NCBI GenBank assembly: GCA_030267965.1
Contig: BRYA01001535.1
Coordinates: forward strand, 2,415-48,802
Source of the DNA: Triparma columacea
Lineage: Eukaryota; Sar; Bolidophyceae; Parmales; Triparmaceae
Direction of reading: 5' to 3'
DNA: 46,388 nucleotides
Position numbers and translations under genes: made by a program
Notes under the pieces: model-generated
Databases searched by the model: none
Told to the model about the DNA's origin: nothing
What the model saw: only the letters and a program-made list of their open reading frames with translations
Shown: positions 10,838 to 21,376 of the stretch, one piece after another
Layout: every line of letters starts with the position of its first letter
How positions within the stretch are numbered: position 1 is the first letter of the stretch

Positions 10838-11537
10838 ATATATATATATCGTGCAAGTCAAGTCTGAAGGAAGGTGCTTTTTCAATCAGCTGAGTACTTG
10901 GGGATTTGAAATCCAGGAAGCGACAATTGTTAGCAATATTGGGATACGCGTTGTTACGACGACTGAAAAATGCGGCCTCTGTGTTAGAAAATGACAATGA
11001 AAAAAATATCCAATTTTTTTTTCAAGGTTTTAAAAAGGGGTTATAAACTACAATTGATATACCAGAAATTTAAAGACATGATAGACAAACAATATATCTT
11101 ACACAACGAATCCACATGATCTAAATTAGAATTTAAATTTTTAAATAAATTATTAATTTCATATCTAGTCATCGAATTTCACTCAAGTAAAATTTTATAT
11201 ATCAAAAATATTAATTTGGGTTTTTGCGATTGTGAAATGCGTTTTTCAAAATTATATTTGATCCTCATACCAAATCGCTTAATAATCATTCAATACTCTT
11301 CGACTTGATCTATTTACTTATAGTTTGAAATTTAATTCAATTAAAATTTTGCCTAAAATTGTGGAAATTTTTTGGATCCTTATCAGACAAGCTGTGTACT
11401 ATTTGTGCTTATACAAGCCTCTAGTAGCCTCTCTACACTCCCAAGCTCTCGAAATATAGCTATTTACACAAACCTCAAAAAACAATCCACTGCGAAAAGA
11501 AGCTCCGTTCCAAGTTTAAAGTTTTATATTCCCAAGC
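10838..11537. other. AT-rich divergent intergenic island
   Basis: No gene is seen. From about 10990 to 11535 the sequence is markedly AT-rich with many A/T homopolymer runs, in sharp contrast to the GC-rich genes on both sides. A TATATATATAT tract (10838-10850) lies just upstream of the dehydrogenase start. The region holds the promoters of two divergent genes. It could also be a replication origin or matrix-attachment type element; nothing in it decides that. Confidence 0.5.
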
Positions 11538-13133
11538 ATGTCAACCAGCATCCTGATTATAGGATCAGGTCCAACTGGTCTCGGTGCTGCCTCCCGACTG
11601 CACCAACTGGAACGAAAGTTTGGCAACCTCCCACCCTACATGCTCGTTGATGCTGCTCCCGAGGCTGGGGGGTTGGCCTGCACTGACGTGACTTCAGAGG
11701 GTTTCCTGTTCGATCTGGGAGGTCACGTTATATTCAGTCATTTTGACTACTTCGACGGTCTCATTGACAAGGCCTGTGGCACTGATACTTGGAACACCCA
11801 CCAGAGGGTTAGCTATGTTTGGATGAAGAATCGTTGGATTCCGTACCCGTTCCAGAACAATATTTCCTGCCTAGACGTCGACGATCAGGTTAAATGTCTA
11901 ACCGGCCTTGTCGAGGCCAAGACTCTCACCTCCACGGCCACCTCCAAGCCTGCTAATTTTGCCGAATGGATTGACCGTGTCATGGGTCCTGGGATAAATG
12001 ACCTCTTCATGAGGCCTTACAACTTCAAGGTCTGGGCTTACCCTACTTCCGAGATGCAGTGTTCCTGGCTCGGCGAGCGCGTGGCTACTGCGGATGTGAC
12101 CAAGGCCATCACGAACGTTCTCAACAACACGGTGGCGGGGGGCTGGGGGCCGAACGCCGTGTTCCGCTTTCCCAAGCAGGGCGGGACGGGAGGAATATGG
12201 AAGAACGTGGCCGACAAGTGCGTCCCTCAAGAGAGACAGAGGTACAATTCCAAGGTGGTTGGCATAGACGTCATGGGGAAAAAGGTGAGAATGGGCGGGA
12301 AGCAATTAGCAAGACAACATTCATTAACTCCTCCTGAAACGCCCCCCCCCCGTCCCTCCTCTTAGGTCTCATTCTCTGACGGTTCCACGTGTTCCTACAC
12401 CAGTCTCCTCTCCACCATGCCCCTAGACACCCTCCTCCTAATGGTCGGCGCTTCCCTCGGTGAGCCCTCCCTATCCAAATGCAAAAACTGGGCCTCGACC
12501 CTCCGCTACTCCTCCACCCACGTAATCGGCCTTGGAATCCGCGGTTCCAACCCCCACTCCACGAAGTGCTGGCTATACTACCCCGAGGACGACTGCCCGT
12601 TCTACCGGTGCACCGTTTTCAGCCACTACGCGGAGGGTAACTGCCCCCTCCCTGGTGAGGTCCTCCCCACCCTCCGTCGTTCCGATCCTTCCCTTCCTTT
12701 CGATTCCGTTGCAGCCGAGGGTCCGTATTGGTCTCTAATGCTTGAGGTATCCGAGTCTTCAACCCACAAGCCCGTGGACGTAAGGACAGTCCTCGAGGAG
12801 ACCATCCAAGGCTGCGTTAACACAACACTCCTACCCCCGGACGCTGAGATCGTCTCAACCTACCATAGACGTATCGAACACGGGTACCCGACCCCACACG
12901 TGGACAGGGACGGAGTCCTCCAAGAGGCTCTACCCTTCCTCCAAGAACACGGTATTTGGAGCCGCGGTAGGTTCGGGTCATGGAAGTACGAGGTTGCGAA
13001 CCAGGATCATTCCACGATGCTTGGTGTAGAGGCAGTTGACAATATACTATTCGGGAGTAGGGAGTTTACGCTTAATTACTGCAGTATGGTCAACGAGAGG
13101 GGGAGGAAGTACACTGATATGAAGTACGATTAG
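11538..13133 (+). CDS. glf: UDP-galactopyranose mutase
   Basis: Exons 11538-12284 and 12366-13133 join (donor GTGAGAATG, acceptor CCTCTTAG) to give 504 residues. The N-terminus is a Rossmann FAD-binding fold, ILIIGSGPTGLGAASRL, followed by EAGGLACTDVT and the eukaryotic mutase signature FDLGGHVIFSHFDYFD. Further conserved pieces are HQRVSYVW, WIPYPFQNN, FRFPKQGGTGGIW and the C-terminal GRFGSWKYEVANQDHS. The enzyme uses reduced FAD to convert UDP-galactopyranose to UDP-galactofuranose, the donor for galactofuranose-containing glycans. Its length matches fungal and protist mutases of about 510 residues rather than bacterial ones of about 380. No transferase partner is seen nearby. The function is secure; the glycan it serves is not known. 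Confidence 0.93.
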
Positions 13134-13247
13134 AGGGACGATAGATATACAGATGATGGATGTTTCCATTTTCAACCCCATTCCCTTGGTTTTGTTAAAT
13201 GCCCCCACTCCCCTCCCCTCCCCCCCTTTGTTCTGTTCTTGAGTAGT

Positions 13248-14052
13248 TTAACTTCTCCCCGCCCTCCTCATGGATCTTCTCTTGACCTTGTCCATCATAG
13301 ATTTCTCCTCTCCCCCCCCCACCAGTCCCTTCTTCATGTCGTTCATCATCATCTCTTGGGCCTCGTCCTGGTTACTAGGCATCCTGTCCCCTCTTGCCTT
13401 CCGACCCTTCATCCATGAGTGCATGGTCTTCATCCTTCTGAAGGACTCGATGACCTCGTTGATCTCAGGCATCCCCTTGCCGCTCTTTGCTGTGATCATA
13501 AGCTTCTCCCTCCTCTCCAGCTTTGTGAGGCTCTTGTTTCCTACAACCTCGTGGATGGCCTCCAGCGTCCCCTTCATGTCCTTCAGCGCGTTGACCTCCT
13601 TGCTCCCCCCCGTCACCCCGCTCATCTTGACCTGCCAGGAGGAGAGGGAGCTGTCTATGTCTGAGATGAAGGTTTTGAGGGTGAAGGACTTGGACGTGAG
13701 CATCTTGTCCATTTCCTCCTTAAACTTGTCAGTTTCCTGCCTCTCCTTCCTGCGAAGGAGTATGGCAGGGGAGGATGGAAGGGGAGCACGAGGGAGTTAG
13801 AACGGCACTTGGGCTCCTTAGTGGCAGGGGAGTTCTGACTCACCTATCTTGTAGCTTTCCTGTGACCATGTCAAGCAGTCCCATGTATCTCCTGTCTCCT
13901 ATATTCTTTTGTGGTGATCTAGTAGTAGTAGTAGTTGTTGTTAGCTTCCTATGTGTCATTATTGATGGCATTTGAGGCGTAAATGTGAAATTGGTAAAAG
14001 AAATTGGTTGAGAAATGAGCGATGAGCGTAAGGTTGTTCCAATCTGTCTCAT
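13248..14052 (-). CDS. Orphan SRP54 M-domain-like protein (no GTPase domain)
   Basis: Exons 14052-13844 and 13749-13248 join (donor GTGAGT, acceptor TTCGCAG) to 236 residues; an in-frame ATG at 14154 would add 34 residues of low-complexity sequence. The N-terminus is Ser/Thr-rich with a poly-Thr run and may be a targeting sequence. From GLLDMVTGKLQDRKE the protein follows the SRP54 M-domain plan: a helix with SKSFTLKTFISDIDS (compare FTLxDFLxQ), then the pattern ERREKLMITAKSGKGMPEIN and EVIESFRRMKTM, matching the family's ERxxPxxI...RIAxGSGxxxxEVNxLLxxFxxM. The tail is Met/Lys/Arg-rich. No G1-G5 motifs exist, so it cannot act as a full SRP GTPase. A role in binding hydrophobic substrates or SRP RNA in an organelle is inferred. 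A complete cpSRP54 lies 22 kb away on the other strand. Confidence 0.7.
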
Positions 14053-14285
14053 GCTGTGTGTATTGCGTACATTGAGTACATTGCATACGTTGATTACATT
14101 ATTTTCTCTTTTTGCGCCTTGATGGTACAATTTGCGAAGTCCATTTTTGAGCATTTTGGGAATTTGGGATTATTTTGGGTGGAAGCAAAGAGGGGAAAGG
14201 GCCCATTAAATCCTTCATTCCTATCGCATTTGTCACTATTCATCTTAATTACGCATCACAATAGTATTCGCTTAATTGTTGGGGT

Positions 14286-17200
14286 ATGAAATTAGTTCAA
14301 TTAGGATGTACAATAGCACTTTATACACCACCACTTCTCGATGAAGCTACTACTATAGATACAAATACTACAACCACTACAAGCACTACAAACAATGCCC
14401 ATTCCACTACCCATACTACCCCTTCCACACCCACAAACACACCAACAAACACAACATCAATACCATTCATGAGATCCAACCTCTTCCTTCACACTCCATC
14501 ACCATCACTTCTCGCAATTCCAAAGCCTCCAACACACAAGTCACCTATAGTCCTCATTCACCCCCTCACAGTAGACAAAACCACTCTAGCCATGACACAC
14601 GTAACTACATCACAAACAGACCCACTCATTCAAAGGCTTACCCTGCCAATAACTAACAAGATGCTACAACTGGAATGTGTAACCCGCCCTCCTCACTCCA
14701 ATCTTAAAATTGCCAAATACGAAAGGGGGGGCAGCAGAAGCCGAAGGTCGGCACCCACCTTTGGCGAACACTACCCCAACCTGCACGTTTGCATACTTAC
14801 AGAAGCCAACACGTTCATGGTCATCAGACTTACCACATCTACAAAAAAACCGGAACGCCTTGAACCAGTCTATCACATCTCCATCCCCTCACCCCTCTAC
14901 ACCCCAATCTTCACCACGAGGAAGTATGACTTTGCTGAGCCCAGCAGCACCACACCGATAGGTGAGGCACCCTTCTTTCAAATCAGCTTCTCTCATCGCT
15001 TCTCTCATCGCTTCTCTCATCGCTCCTCTCATCGCTTCACTCACCTCTTAATTGCTGCCCTCCCACCCCAGAAATCTCAATCCTCACCTCCTCCCACGTC
15101 TACGACGTGAACCTCCACCCCGTCTACAACCAGTCGCTCGGTCGTATAAAGTACTACCACGAGGTAAACCGTCCCCCCACCCCCCTCCCCCCCAACGTCA
15201 GGGTCACCCCCCCCTCCCCCCCCTACACCCGCTCCTCCCCCCACCTCCCCCCCCTCCCAACCGCCATCTGCCACAGCCCCCTAAAGCCCTACCACCGCTT
15301 CGTTTCCTACCGTAACGGTGAGTACGACGTCCTAGTAGTCGACGTCCGTCCCTCCCCCCCCCGCCCTCGGGGTAAGCACAAAGTGGTAGGCATAAGGGAC
15401 CTTGGTTACGAAGTCACGGGGATACACACTGGACCTGACCCGAGTGTCGCCAGGCTGTCAACGTTAGGGACGCCACTTGTTAGGCCTTCCAACCCTACCT
15501 CGACCCTCTTCGAGAGGTCGCCGTTCCAGACGTCTGCGGTGGGGCCGGTGGTGGAGGTGGACGTTAGGGAACCGTATTGGGTTAAGGTGGGGGAGAGGGA
15601 ACCGGGGTGGGGGGGGAAGGGGGGGGCGGACGACTGGAGGAACGAGGCGAGGGAGAACGAGGCGAGGAGGTTCAAGGGGGGGACGGGGGGGGGGAGGAGG
15701 GGGGCTGAAGGGGAGGAAATAGGGGAGAGCGGAGAAGAAGGAGACGGGGACGAGGGGGATGGGAAACACTCGGGCTTCTCGTACTTTATGGGACACCATG
15801 TCAAGAAGGACTGGAAGTGGATGGATTCACCGCAGCTTTTGACTGAGATTTGGGAGTCGCTTACGACGGAGGAGAAGGAAGAGTGGGAGGCCAAGGCGGC
15901 CGCGGATAATAAAGCGAAGGAGGCAGATAATAAAGCGAAGGAGGAGGCAAAAGCGAGGGCCAGGGAAAGCGGAGAAAGGAAGAAGAGGAGGGCCAGCAAG
16001 CCGAAGCGGGGGGAGAAGGCGATTTCACCGAAGCCTCAAAATGGAGGCTACTTCGGCTTGACGAACATCGCGGGCCTCCCCCCCGACCTCCCCCACGTCC
16101 TCATCGAGCTCCCCCCCCCCCCCCTAGACCGCGTGCAGTCCCAGCCCTTCAGCTTTTACGTCCACACCTTCCCCAGCCCCCCCCCCCCCCAGGAGGGGGT
16201 TGAGGGACTGCTGGACCTATTCGAGAGAGCCACGAACATCGCACCGCCCATGGAGGAGAAGGACGACCTGGCGAGGGGGAGGGAGTACCCTTTCCCGTAC
16301 ACTTCGGGGAGCGCAAGGGGAGGCGAAGAGGTCATGTGGGGGAGGTTGGGGGTGAAGGGAGTATATAGGAGCGGGGGACTGGGAGAACTTCCTCTGGCCG
16401 AGCTTGATGGGTTGAGGGAGCTTATACCATCCGCAGTGTTGAAGGAAGAGGACAGTGATCAAGAGGAGGGCGACGACGATGATGAAGAGGAAGGGGGCTC
16501 CAAGAGCACCCCCAAGTACTGCGATACGCCGTACTTCCTCGTCTTTCACTTGACTGCCTCCTGCTGCATCGCGGCACACGTGATATTGGTGGCAGGAGAG
16601 GGCATACGAACGCCCCAAAATCAACCGTTCCTGCCCCTCGGGTCCAACCCCCTTCCGGCTTCGGCGCGCCACCACAGGAAAATCCCCGAGCACAGGATTG
16701 CCAAACTCAACGGCGCAGGCACGCACGGTTTGGGAGCGCTAACGATGTATTTGAGCAACGATTCTATGCTGTTTCCATCTTCGAGACCAGACCTTAAGGA
16801 CAGGCACGGTTGTCCGATGGTTCCGATATGCAAAGGTTTCGGGGGGGGAAAGATTGAGGATTTCGAGTCTGTTATCGCGTCGGTCAAGGCCGACTATGAA
16901 AAAGGAACAAGCGGAGGGCAGAGGAAGGAAAAATATCGAGGTGAGAATGGGCGGAGGGGCGCAACGATGACATTTTTTTGAGGGCGCAGCAGCGCAGCAG
17001 CAGCTTCTCTTCCCAAACCGCCCACTTACAATTTCCGCGACTCGTGCGCAGTGGAGGTGATAAAAAACAAACCCACCAGCTCTAAATTGGTGGTAAAATG
17101 CGACGGACGGCGCGAGGAGGACGCATTGGACGTGGTGTCGAAGCGGAGCGGAAGTTTTCACTTCAGGAAGGGATTTATTGCTGACCGAATCAAAAACCGG

Positions 17201-17407
17201 GTTGTGTTAAAAAAGGAAGAAAACGAAAACAGTGACAATGACTTGGAGGAGAGCTTGGATGGCAGCGACAACGCAGGATTCGAGACCATGTTGAGTGGTG
17301 GCGGAATGAAGAAGGCTAAGGTGAAGAGAGGGTTTGAGAGGACTCAGATGGGAATGGAGGTCGGAAATAACGTAGGCAGTTTGTGGGATATCGACGGAGA
17401 TATATAG
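14286..17407 (+). CDS. Large protein with an HMG-box-like segment, function unknown
   Basis: Exons 14286-14961, 15072-16940 and 17052-17407 join in frame to 966 residues. The first part is Thr/Asn-rich (residues 20-60) and then has short strand-like conserved pieces (PNLHVCILTEANTFMVIRL; SSHVYDVNLHPVYNQSLG) that may form a beta-rich domain I do not recognise. Around residues 458-520 the sequence SGFSYFMGHHVKKDW, then IWESLTTEEKEEWEAKA, resembles an HMG box. A very basic Lys/Arg stretch follows, suggesting DNA or chromatin binding in the nucleus. An acidic Asp/Glu run lies near residue 690, and another conserved-looking block precedes the last exon. The first exon is ACA-rich and AT-richer, while exon 2 contains long C and G runs. 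The ends converge on the deformylase gene with only 38 bases between stops. Confidence 0.6.
14987..15034 (+). repeat. 12-base tandem repeat in intron
   Basis: Four consecutive copies of CTTCTCTCATCG (the fourth with one change) lie in the first intron of the HMG-box-like gene. They form a long pyrimidine-rich stretch ahead of the acceptor at 15071. The repeat is probably replication slippage within a polypyrimidine tract. Confidence 0.9.
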
Positions 17408-17445
17408 ATAGATAAGTAGATTTTGTTGTTGTGACCTACTCACTT

Positions 17446-18390
17446 TTACTTAGCGTCAGCCTCAGCAGTGGCAGCACCTTCAGAAGCATCCAAACCGGTT
17501 ACGCCTAAACCCTCTCTAAACCCAACTTTCGCCCCCTCCCCCTCAAACCCACTAGCCAATTCTTCTAGAACCGGGCTCACGCTATCCCTTTCGTTGTCAT
17601 CGACCAAGCGGTCGATGTAGCAGACGCCATCCAAGTGGTCATACTCGTGCTGAAATACCCTCGCCTCAAAGCCGGTGAACTTCTTCTTAAGTTTCTTGCC
17701 CTTCAAACTCACCCCCTCGACCTTGATCCACTTGGGCCTTTCCACCTTGCCCTGCATTCCAGGGAAGCTCAAGCAGCCCTCCTCTTCCACGCTCCTGGCT
17801 TCGCTCGTGGTAGTAACCTTTGGGTTCACAAAGACGGTCTCCTCCATCCATTTCGTCTTGTCGCCGCTTGGGTTGTAGACCATTACGCGCTTATTTACCC
17901 CTACCTGGGGGGCAGCTAGCCCAACTCCGTTCGCCGCGTACATGACCAAGAACATCTCCTTTGCCAGCTTCTGGATCGACCCAGAAGCAATCTCCTCTTC
18001 CGATACCTCAGAATTCACCTGCGGGGAGGAAAGGAGGACGAAGGTGAGCAAGAAAATGCGCGATTCACAAGACATCCTGCGAAATAACCCCTCCTCTTCT
18101 TCCCAGTTCAACCTAGTGTGTCGGCTTACCTCTCGCAAACTTGGATGTGGGTACTTCACGATCATCAAATCAGTGCCTTCGACCCGACCAGGATCGATCT
18201 CCTCATCCAATTTCCCCTCATCGACCGAGAACAGCTCCGTAACAGGTCTGTTAAGGAAATTCTGTACTTCTGTCGTCATCGTAGGAGAGAATTGGCTGGC
18301 CTTCTTCCAGAAGGACCTTGGACCCGTAGAGAAGGGACGTGCAAATCTAAATAGCATGACGAAAAACAAACGGACCAACAACTTGAGCAT
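17446..18390 (-). CDS. Peptide deformylase, organelle-targeted
   Basis: Exons 18390-18130 and 18018-17446 give 277 residues. All three deformylase motifs are intact: GVGLAAPQ (118-125), EGCLS (167-171) and QHEYDHLDG (210-218), supplying the Cys and two His metal ligands and the catalytic Glu. The enzyme removes the formyl group from the first Met of proteins made on bacterial-type ribosomes, so it must act in plastid or mitochondrion. The hydrophobic/basic N-terminus (MLKLLVRLFFVMLFRFARPF) fits organelle targeting. The intron (18129-18019) is 111 bases, a multiple of three and free of stops, so an unspliced transcript would still be open and add 37 residues before motif 1. The C-terminus has an extra Ala/Glu/Gly-rich tail. 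The upstream neighbour is TBCE, divergent across 246 bases. Confidence 0.94.
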   Translation of the reverse strand: MLKLLVRLFFVMLFRFARPFSTGPRSFWKKASQFSPTMTTEVQNFLNRPVTELFSVDEGKLDEEIDPGRVEGTDLMIVKYPHPSLREVSRHTRLNWEEEEGLFRRMSCESRIFLLTFVLLSSPQVNSEVSEEEIASGSIQKLAKEMFLVMYAANGVGLAAPQVGVNKRVMVYNPSGDKTKWMEETVFVNPKVTTTSEARSVEEEGCLSFPGMQGKVERPKWIKVEGVSLKGKKLKKKFTGFEARVFQHEYDHLDGVCYIDRLVDDNERDSVSPVLEELASGFEGEGAKVGFREGLGVTGLDASEGAATAEADAK

Positions 18391-18636
18391 AAGAGTACGG
18401 AGATTTTGTGATGATGAGGCAAAACAATTTACAAATTTGCTGTAAAACTATTCTAGGTCAATTCCGTGTTCCGAATTAAGCACAAGTCTCAACTCATCAA
18501 CCAGAAACTTCCCAACTCCAAGTCAGAGCCGTGTATAGGCTCGCAGCTGTCTCAGTCCTCCCATTAAAAATTCAATTTTAGAGACGGCTCGAAGCTGTTT
18601 GCTTTTTCCTTGCAATAGAAGAACGCCGCGGGAATT

Positions 18637-20502
18637 ATGTCGGGCTTTTCCAACGTAAAGGAGGTGCCCCAGCTGAACTCGCGCTGCCGCGATGCTGATG
18701 GTTTCCTTGGGACTGTGCTTTATGTTGGCCCTGTGGCCTCTGCCAAGAAGCAGACTGAGGTGTATGTGGGGGTGGAGTGGGACGACGAGAGCAGGGGGAA
18801 GCACGACGGTAGCGTAATCAGCAGGGAGACGAACCAGATTGTGAGGCACTTCAAGTGCGAGTCGAGCTCACCCAATGCTGGGAGCTTTGTGAAGCCGTCT
18901 AAGCTTGACTTTGGGGTTTCTTTCGCTTCGACGCTGGGGGATAGATACGTCAAGCCCGACGCACCGCTGCTTGCACCGAACGACAAGTTTGAGGGTTGCT
19001 TCGCCAGGACGAAGAGCGGGAGGGGGAAGCAGGTGGAGTTCTTTGGGGAGAGGAAGATAAGGGAGAGGCAGCAGGTAGGGGATATCACCAAGGTCGCCCT
19101 GAGGGGGGAGGGGGTCAGTCACGCAGGGGCCCAACCGGAGGAGCTCAAGGCTCAGGCCGGCCACCTCATCGAGGTGGACTTGCAGGGGAACATGCTCTGG
19201 GAGTGGGAGGAGGTGGGGAAGATCATCAACCAGCTCGAGGGCCTTGAGGCGCTGCACCTCAACTCTAACAGGCTTATGAACCCCGTGCCTTTGCCACCGA
19301 CCTTAGAGAGGGCCGCTTCGACTGGAGGCTTCACCTCCCTGACTAGGCTCGTACTCAACAAGACTGGCATCAAGGGCTGGGAGGCCCTCGCTATTCTAGG
19401 GGATGTCTTCCCGGCCCTCTCCGAGCTTTACGTTGCGCAGAACGATCTTTCAGACGTCGACATAGTCGCGACCAGCTCCGGGGGTAGGGTGGGAGGATTT
19501 TCGAAGCTCAAGCTTCTGGACATCTCGGAATGCGGGTTGACGGCGTGGTCTCAGGTCAAGGTGTTCGGGGCTATGGAGGGTCTCGAGACTCTCATCGTCA
19601 ATGGGAACGAGATCCAAGATACCAAGGAGGCTGAGGAGGGGGAATTTGCGAATCTTAAGTCCCTGCAGCTCAGCGGGACGAAGATCAAGGACTGGGGGGC
19701 TGTCGACAACCTCAACTCGTTCAAGGAGTTGAGGGGGCTCAGGTTCAACAACTGCCCCGTGACGTCCACCATGGGGGCGAGTGAGGCGAGGGGCATCGTC
19801 ATAGCGAGAGTAGAAAAGGTAGAATTTTTGAACGCCAGCGTCGTCACGACTAAGGAGAGGGGCGACGCGGAGAAGATATACGTGAGGAGGGTGGCAAGGG
19901 AAGTCACGATGCAGGCCGGGGGTGGGGGAGATGGGGGGGGGGAGGAAGACCTGGAGAAGGCCGAGGCCGTGCTGAGGAAGCACCCAAGGTTCAAGCATTT
20001 GAAGGAGGTCCACAAGGCAAGCATGGTGCCCTTGGGAGACGGAGGAGGGACGGGGAGCCTGGGCCAGGACACAATCAATGTGACGGTGCAGAGCATGGCA
20101 GCCGGGAGCTGCACGATGGAAGCGATTAGGAAGAGGGTCCCGAGCGGGCTGCAGGTGGGGAGGTTGAAGCAGATGTGCAAGAGGGCTTTCAAGCTCGACC
20201 CGGACCTCCAGGTGCTGCACTTCAGGGCGGACAAGGGGAGCTTGATGGCGGAGCTGGGCAGCGGGGGGGAAGAGGACGACGAGCTCACCCTGGCTTACTT
20301 TGGGGTCACGGACGGGAGCATGATATTCATGAACGAGGTTGACCTCAAGGCTAAGGAGAGGGAGAGGGTCGCGGAGGAGAAGAGGAAGCTGGAGGAGGAG
20401 GGGAGGGGAAAGGAACAGGAAGAGGAAATGTTGAGGATGGACGGAATCAAGAAGATGCAAATTGATCAGGAGAGGAGGGCAGTAGGGCACGCAGCAAAGT
20501 AA
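18637..20502 (+). CDS. TBCE: Tubulin-binding cofactor E
   Basis: A single uninterrupted frame encodes 621 residues in the order CAP-Gly, leucine-rich repeats, ubiquitin-like domain, which is the layout of TBCE. The CAP-Gly domain (about 15-92) includes GVEWDDESRGKHDG, with GKHDG in place of the usual GKNDG, and GSFVKPSKLDFG. Leucine-rich repeats run from about 180 to 400 (LEALHLNSN, LTRLVLNKTGI, LSELYVAQNDLSD, LKLLDISECGL, LETLIVNGNEI). The ubiquitin-like domain covers about 480-575. A Lys/Glu-rich coiled tail follows. TBCE binds alpha-tubulin and works with cofactors C and D in assembling and recycling tubulin dimers in the cytosol. Its length exceeds the typical 520-530 residues because of the tail. 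It is one of few intronless genes here. Confidence 0.93.
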   Translation: MSGFSNVKEVPQLNSRCRDADGFLGTVLYVGPVASAKKQTEVYVGVEWDDESRGKHDGSVISRETNQIVRHFKCESSSPNAGSFVKPSKLDFGVSFASTLGDRYVKPDAPLLAPNDKFEGCFARTKSGRGKQVEFFGERKIRERQQVGDITKVALRGEGVSHAGAQPEELKAQAGHLIEVDLQGNMLWEWEEVGKIINQLEGLEALHLNSNRLMNPVPLPPTLERAASTGGFTSLTRLVLNKTGIKGWEALAILGDVFPALSELYVAQNDLSDVDIVATSSGGRVGGFSKLKLLDISECGLTAWSQVKVFGAMEGLETLIVNGNEIQDTKEAEEGEFANLKSLQLSGTKIKDWGAVDNLNSFKELRGLRFNNCPVTSTMGASEARGIVIARVEKVEFLNASVVTTKERGDAEKIYVRRVAREVTMQAGGGGDGGGEEDLEKAEAVLRKHPRFKHLKEVHKASMVPLGDGGGTGSLGQDTINVTVQSMAAGSCTMEAIRKRVPSGLQVGRLKQMCKRAFKLDPDLQVLHFRADKGSLMAELGSGGEEDDELTLAYFGVTDGSMIFMNEVDLKAKERERVAEEKRKLEEEGRGKEQEEEMLRMDGIKKMQIDQERRAVGHAAK

Positions 20503-20638
20503 AGGGGGCCAGAGGGAGGCAGGGGAGAGGGAGATGATAACAAACCTTGCTAAAAGAAGAGGGCTAGATTCATCAAAAATATAACATTCGGCAAACTTTC
20601 TCTCTCTCTTCCACTAGGGATCCCTAGGAATTCCTAGT

Positions 20639-21271
20639 CTACCACTTGCGAAATTCCTTATCCAACTCCTTCGCTCTCTTGGCCGTGACCCCCCTGTAAG
20701 CGGGATCCAACCTTCCCTTGGGGATCCCGAACCTGCTCAACATCTTGACAGCAAAATGTCTAAAGTACACATGCCTCCCCGCAACCGTTCCAAAAGTGAG
20801 CAGCAGTATAGGGTAGATGGGGAACATGACCACGATGCTGGCAATGCGGTAAGCCCAGGGCCCCTCCTTCATTGATCCCTCGAGGTGCAGGAAATTCGAC
20901 ACAGATGGACGAACAAGCAACATAGTGGACGAGCCGGTGCAACCGAACACAACGCAGATGTAGAACATTTCAAAAACCCAAGGGAGCGTGTACCTTTCAG
21001 GGATAGGCTTGGGAGAAGTCCAGTAGGACCAGAACCGTAGATAAATCGGCTCTTCGGGACCTTTCTTAGGACCAGTGCTCGAACTAGTGAAGTTGTTTTT
21101 CTTTAAATAGTTCCTGGGGACAGCTTTGAAGCCACACGCCTTGGAGGCCTTGCTCGATGTCGAAAGCACAAGACTATTTAAGCTTCTTATCTCAAATAAA
21201 GGGCGGCTACGAGGAGGATTAAACGCTACACGAGCGGCAAACTTCGATGAGGACCTCATGGCGTTCAGCAT
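20639..21271 (-). CDS. DUF6787-type mitochondrial membrane protein
   Basis: A single frame encodes 210 residues. The first 50 are Ser/Arg/Lys-rich without acidic clusters, consistent with mitochondrial import; Met at 21259 is an alternative start. The middle carries two hydrophobic spans separated by a conserved-looking loop: FEMFYICVVFGCTGSSTMLL, then VRPSVSNFLHLEGSMKEGPW, then a second span ending in LLLTFGTVAGRHVYFRHFAV. The TGSSTMLLVRP...GSMKEGPWxYR...GTxxGRHxxF pattern is one I associate with the plant and algal DUF6787 proteins. The C-terminus is basic. No biochemical role is known. It sits 105 bases from the divergent start of the PGES2-like gene. Confidence 0.72.
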   Translation of the reverse strand: MLNAMRSSSKFAARVAFNPPRSRPLFEIRSLNSLVLSTSSKASKACGFKAVPRNYLKKNNFTSSSTGPKKGPEEPIYLRFWSYWTSPKPIPERYTLPWVFEMFYICVVFGCTGSSTMLLVRPSVSNFLHLEGSMKEGPWAYRIASIVVMFPIYPILLLTFGTVAGRHVYFRHFAVKMLSRFGIPKGRLDPAYRGVTAKRAKELDKEFRKW

Positions 21272-21376
21272 AACCCTCGATTTTCTATACCAAAAGACTC
21301 TGCCAAAAGAAGAGTCAGCAGAATATTAGTCACGAACACCCACCCGCCACTTCACTAACCAAGCAGCCACACTAAA

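Noticed and set aside
15406..15999. 197-codon open frame on the minus strand
   Set aside because: It is the antisense of exon 2 of the HMG-box-like gene, with Ser/Pro-rich low complexity and no domain.
19450..20490. 346-codon open frame on the minus strand
   Set aside because: It lies wholly opposite the TBCE coding sequence, has Pro/Leu/His-rich shadow composition, and matches nothing.
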